DNA of 12,909 bases from Physocladia obscura (Eukaryota > Chytridiomycota > Chytridiomycetes > Chytridiales > Chytriomycetaceae): contig JADGJH010000951.1 in the NCBI GenBank assembly GCA_027596945.1, positions 1 through 12,909 of the forward strand, in the 5' to 3' direction. Made by a program: the position numbers and the translations under genes. Shown in pieces: positions 9,685-12,909 of the stretch (the first letter of the stretch is position 1; each line of letters opens with the position of its first letter). A model generated the notes under the pieces. It was not told where the DNA came from, did no database searches, and worked only from the letters and a program-made list of their open reading frames with translations.

Positions 9685-11319
9685 ATGGATGCATATTCTG
9701 AACTTGAGACAGCTTCGCAGTTCAGCGAAAATACGACCACCAGCGCCGCCGTTAGCGCGGCAATTCAGCTCGATGGATCTGTTTTCACATGCTTGGCGGT
9801 GAGTCTGTTACCTGTCCTTGACACTCAAAGGAACTTGATATCCGTTTCATTCCGACATTTGATGGAATCGGGTTATACTCATGCAATCATATGCAACTCT
9901 AGTGTCACGTAGCGTTCCGAACGGCCGCACACCAGCGCGATCATTACCGTTCCGATTGGCATCGATACAATCTCAAACGTAAAGTTGCCGAATTGCCACC
10001 AGTGTCTATGGAAAACTTTGCTCAGCGTCTCCAAGCTCAGGTTACAAAGTCTTCGGAAGATGCAGCTAAAAATGAGTTTAATGCCACCTGCCAGGCCTGC
10101 AAGTATGGTGTCTCTTCTCTTTTTAAAATACAGTTTGAAATTCACTGGTGAAAACAAAAAAACTATATTCAGAAAATCATATTCATCTGAAAATGCCTAC
10201 GCAAACCACCTCGTCTCAAAAAAGCACAAAGAATCGCAAGTAGCCTGGGATAAGACTCAAGCTACGATATCTTTTAAGTCCGTCACAAAATCATCAAAGC
10301 CATCAGAAGCCACATCATCGTTCTCATTTTCGTCTGAGCAAGAAGTCCCCCAAAAAGAGCAAAAGAAAATGAACTGGAGAATCGAACTTGCATCGGCACA
10401 GACACCTGAATCACTTAACGCCGTTATTGATGCAAAAATTGCCGCGTCTGTACATTTGGACCCACATAAAGACTGTCTGTTTTGTGAGTCACACAAGTCA
10501 ATTTCACTGGAGGAAAATGTCAAGCATATGGCCGCCGTGCATAGCTTTTTTGTCCCTGATTTGGAGTATTTAGTTGACTTAGAAGGACTTATTGCTTATT
10601 TGGGCGAAAAGATTTCTGTCGGAAATGTTTGTATTTTTTGTAATGGCAAAGGCCGCGCATTACATTCTCTGGAAGCTGTGCGAAAACATATGGTATAGTT
10701 TCGATCTCTTGTATACTCCTTAAATGGTCAGAAACTCACTTGTCTTTTTTCTCTTTTTTTTTTCAAGATTGATAAAGGACATTGCAAAATTGACTACGAA
10801 GATGGCGGTGAAGAAGAAGTTGGAGACTTTTACGACTTTTCGTCGACATGGGACGATGTTGATGGAGAAGAAGATGAATGGGAGGACACTGACGAAGAAG
10901 CTGATGAGTCCACAAACGCGATAGTACAGCAAAAACCAAAAAAAGACGCGGCTGATATCGAAGACGCTCTTGTTACTCGCCAAGCGCGTAAACGCGCCCC
11001 CGTCATTTCTGACGACGGCATGCTCCTTGTTTTGCCGAGTGGGAAGCAGATTTTCCACCGCAATGTTCACGTGACGCGAACACCCAAAAATCCCCTTCCC
11101 GAAAGTCTTGCAATTACCCGCGCCGTTGCTGCAAACTATGCCAGTATGGATGCTGTTGCAATTAGAAGTAAAATTGCAATGCGTGCGATTGAGCGCGAAG
11201 CTGTCAAGCAAAATAAGATTGTTGACAGGAGTTATCAACGATTCAGAGCCAAAATTGGTCAGAATGCCAACAAGAGTACAATTAATCAACACTTTCGGTC
11301 CCAAATTGGATTTGATTGA
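9685..11319 (+). CDS. REI1: REI1/ZNF622-type pre-60S ribosome maturation factor
   Basis: Cytoplasmic C2H2 zinc-finger protein; the family acts late in 60S maturation, probing the polypeptide exit tunnel and helping recycle shuttling factors such as Arx1. Four exons, 9685-9798, 9903-10102, 10173-10692 and 10768-11319, give 461 aa; introns are 104, 70 and 75 bp. Finger 1 has C36/C39/H52/H58 (CLACHVAFRTAAHQRDHYRS), finger 2 C101/C104/H117/H123 (SSENAYANHLVSKKHK), and a central pair C206/C209/H223/H228 (CLFCESH) and C258/C261/H277/H283 (CIFCNGKG...RKHMIDKGHC). The SLEENVKHM and FVPDLEYLVDLEGLIAYLG stretches are family hallmarks. An acidic tract follows at about 285-325, then a basic C-terminus (RAPVISDDGMLLVLPSGK onward). 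Length is between yeast Rei1 and human ZNF622. Intron 1 splits finger 1 between its two Cys. The ATG at 9685 has A at -3 and lies 81 bp after the flavoenzyme stop, beyond a T13 tract. Confidence 0.96.
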
Positions 11320-11354
11320 ACAAAGGATTTCTTCGTTATTTTTATTTTTGCTTG

Positions 11355-11369
11355 AATAAAAATAATAAA
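11355..11369 (+). terminator. poly(A) signals of the REI1 homologue
   Basis: Two AATAAA hexamers at 11355-11360 and 11364-11369, about 36 and 45 bases after the TGA stop. Confidence 0.6.
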
Positions 11370-11481
11370 TTTGGATTATTATTACTTTTCTGAGTAGAGA
11401 TCGTATCTGAACCACGAAGTGCAACTGTGTTAAAATCTCTTTGTAATGGTAAATTTGAGGTTCGGTTTGGCAGAGGGAATT

Positions 11482-12129
11482 TTATTGAAAAGCTCGACGA
11501 TCACGTTCCCTGAGCTTCATAAGCCTTTGCTTAGTAGACATCAAAGGCTTAACTATCCTATGAAATTAACTGACCTGAAGATTATAACAAGCTGCTGTTT
11601 GTCACACTGACAAATCAATCTTGTATCTGTATCTTGGAAGGGAACCCCATCGGCATTATCATCATCAAAAACTATTGCACAATAGAATTGTCTGGAAATA
11701 TTCAATAAAATCCACGTGACTCTACAGAAGACTTTCTAAACTTCACAGTTCATTGAAATAAAAATAAAAATAATAAAACTCGAGTAAAATCATAAATGCA
11801 CTGTTGTATTTAATCAAAGATCAGTATGGCGTCAAAACTGAAAATTCAAAAATCAATATTTTCTGGATCAAGTGGAAACGGCTGCTAGACATGTCATCTT
11901 CCATCTCCTGTCTGTCTTGTTCACACTCACTTCATGGCAAAAAGTGACAATACAGATTCTTTACAATCTCTGTCACCATACCATTTTTGGAGCAAGTTTA
12001 TATTAACGGTTGGAACTATTATTTTCCATTCTGTGTTTGCAGTTGCTGACAATATCGCAGGAAAAAAGGTTGTATGAGAGAGTATCACAAACCTTTTCCG
12101 CCACCAAAAATAGAAACTTTCACAAACAT
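11482..12129 (-). CDS. candidate small five-exon gene, PAR3 N-terminal-like pattern
   Basis: Proposed exons 12129-12093, 12045-11931, 11884-11839, 11735-11575 and 11524-11482 join in phase to 133 aa; introns are 47, 46, 103 and 50 bp. The N-terminus reads MFVKVSIFGGGKG, then EWKIIVP. The C-terminal exon pair has FYCAIVFDDDNADG, then a D-T-x-L stretch and CDKQQLVIIFR. A start of strand, GGGK, strand and VP, ending with DG...D...D-K-x-x-L-V-x-x-F, resembles the PAR3 N-terminal oligomerisation fold (ubiquitin/PB1-like); this is from memory and an inference. The middle exons are uncertain: the GTTTTG donor at 11838 is weak and alternatives exist. Support: A at -3, good first (GTTTGT) and second (GTGAGT) donors, GTCAGT with a TACTAAG branch-like site in the last intron, AATAAA overlapping the stop, and fit in a 930-bp gap. 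A chance assembly or a pseudogene is possible. Confidence 0.35.
11520..11551. repeat. 10-bp perfect inverted repeat with 12-nt loop
   Basis: TAAGCCTTTG at 11520-11529 and its reverse complement CAAAGGCTTA at 11542-11551. If the candidate minus-strand gene is real, this hairpin covers the 3' end of its last intron, with the acceptor inside one arm. Confidence 0.85.
11938..11989. repeat. interrupted hairpin-forming inverted repeat
   Basis: Nested arms pair as CAAAAA/TTTTTG (11938-11943 with 11984-11989), GTGACA/TGTCAC (11944-11949 with 11971-11976) and AGATT/AATCT (11954-11958 with 11965-11969), with a 6-nt loop and internal bulges. It falls within exon 2 of the candidate small gene. Confidence 0.7.
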
Positions 12130-12165
12130 GATTGTTACAAAATATGCGAATTTTTAAATAAGTGT

Positions 12166-12171
12166 TTTATT
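12166..12171 (-). terminator. poly(A) signal of the GPI-type protein gene
   Basis: AATAAA on the minus strand about 81 bases after the TGA at 12254-12252 and about 37 bases before the ATG of the candidate small gene. Confidence 0.45.
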
Positions 12172-12251
12172 ATTAAAATTTTCATAATGTCAATGTTCGT
12201 ACACTTCAGTTTGTTGGTTTTCTTTTTGTGAATGTTGTGTCGTTCTTCCTC

Positions 12252-12747
12252 TCAAAGAACAAACACGGTAGTGACTACAGCAAGCACAAAAGCGCTGAGC
12301 AAAATAATGCCGTTAGCTCCACTCTTTGCATTCGCACTGGTAGTGGAGCTGCCGCTACCGTTGCCATTATTTCTACTAGCATTCGTCGCAGCAGTATTTG
12401 TGGCACTAGTAACTTGCGCAACAGTTCCACTTGCAGTGCTTGTAGCGGCCGCCGCTGCAGTCGCTGAGCTCGTTGTATACAATTTCGCTGCGTCACAATA
12501 TTGTGTCACTTCCGCCTGAGTTGTTGAAATAGTTGCATCGGTTGGACACACGGACGTATAACACTGTAAAATTTTTGTGGACTTTTTTTTTTTTCGTCAA
12601 TATTTTGGGGAGTTTTTTTAAATTTTTTTTTTTTTAAACCTCATTGCAGAGACACGTATAGTATGGACCCTGAGTTGAAGCATAAGACGAACAGAAGTCT
12701 TCAATTCCCGTTGCGGTGGTACCCGCCGGAGTGTAGAGAGCGTTACT
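12252..12747 (-). CDS. Cys-rich GPI-anchored surface protein, CFEM-like, 5' end missing
   Basis: Two exons are visible: 12747-12640 and 12563-12252, separated by a 76-bp intron (GTTTAAA...TTTACAG). They encode 139 residues plus stop. The exon at 12747 begins right after an acceptor (ATTATAG) whose TAG would be an in-frame stop, so at least one upstream exon, probably with the signal peptide, is missing. Six Cys occur in the order DFCSSY, YYTCLCNE, CYTSVCP, VTQYC, a CFEM-like spacing. A Ser/Thr/Ala/Asn-rich stalk follows, then a candidate GPI attachment region (AKSGANG) and a hydrophobic tail (IILLSAFVLAVVTTVFVL) reaching the stop, with no cytoplasmic tail. This points to a cell-wall or plasma-membrane surface protein. 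CFEM membership is uncertain because the first Cys of that domain would lie off-window. Confidence 0.75.
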
Positions 12748-12909
12748 CTATAATTCTTTGAAATTAATTTTTTTTTTACAGTTCAAATTCGCCGCAATAA
12801 TAATAATAATGTGGATTAGGGGAGCGAAAGACAATCAAAATGGCGGCAAGCCAAAAAAAAAAAAAGGCTAGATAAAGAAAGACCAAAAGACGAACAAGGG
12901 GTAATGAAA
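12748..12909. other. right-edge sequence, probably intron or upstream region
   Basis: On the minus strand all three frames are interrupted, there is no ATG, and no splice donor gives the needed phase, so the first exon of the GPI-type gene was not found here. It holds an (AAT)5 run at 12796-12810 and an A13 tract at 12853-12865. A plus-strand ATG near 12840 opens only an 11-codon ORF. Confidence 0.5.

Noticed and set aside
9799..9912. Possible read-through of the first REI1 intron extending the exon 1 ORF
   Set aside because: The intron is 104 bp, not a multiple of three; splicing restores the zinc finger exactly, so this is a normal intron.
10720..11424. Long minus-strand ORF of 234 codons opposite the end of REI1
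   Set aside because: It lies antisense to exon 4 of the REI1 homologue, which has clear family motifs; the antisense product has no recognisable domain.
12228..12519. Plus-strand hydrophobic ORFs (79 and 95 codons)
   Set aside because: Shadows of the Ser/Thr/Ala-rich GPI-type gene on the opposite strand; their Ala/Leu/Val-rich make-up follows from its codons.

Overview
The window looks like a gene-dense, AT-rich nuclear segment of a fungus, probably an early-diverging (chytrid- or zoosporic-like) lineage. The reasons are short spliceosomal introns (44-145 bp, mostly 54-70), GT-AG splicing, A at position -3 of most start codons, 46-90 bp gaps between many neighbours, a REI1/ZNF622 ribosome-assembly factor, an AAP1/APE2-type cytosolic aminopeptidase, a protein resembling a fungal complex I accessory subunit, and a Cys-rich GPI-type surface protein. 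No prokaryotic operon signals, tRNA, rRNA, transposon or CRISPR array was seen. All coordinates were derived by reading splice sites by eye and checking phases.

Layout. 1-690: AT-rich, no confident gene, one suspicious open frame on the minus strand. 691-1597 (-): three-exon mitochondrial inner-membrane protein, probable complex I subunit. 1668-4791 (-): six-exon M1 zinc aminopeptidase, 929 aa. 4881-5205 (-): candidate three-exon small gene filling the gap. 5269-8289 (-): six-exon, about 871-aa protein with six or seven divergent Myb/SANT repeats, somewhat like the large SNAPc subunit. 8378-9603 (+): five-exon PA1024-type NADH:quinone reductase / nitronate monooxygenase-like flavoenzyme, divergent from the Myb gene. 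9685-11319 (+): four-exon REI1/ZNF622 homologue. 11482-12129 (-): candidate five-exon small gene, 133 aa, with a PAR3 N-terminal-like pattern. 12252-12747 (-): 3' part of a Cys-rich, Ser/Thr/Ala-rich GPI-anchored protein whose first exon lies outside the window.

The genes do not form a pathway; this is housekeeping content packed tightly. Notable points are two probable small spliced genes whose exons are too short to show as long ORFs, introns placed exactly at the two catalytic motifs of the aminopeptidase (one of them stop-free and a multiple of three), and a very short divergent promoter between the Myb and flavoenzyme genes.
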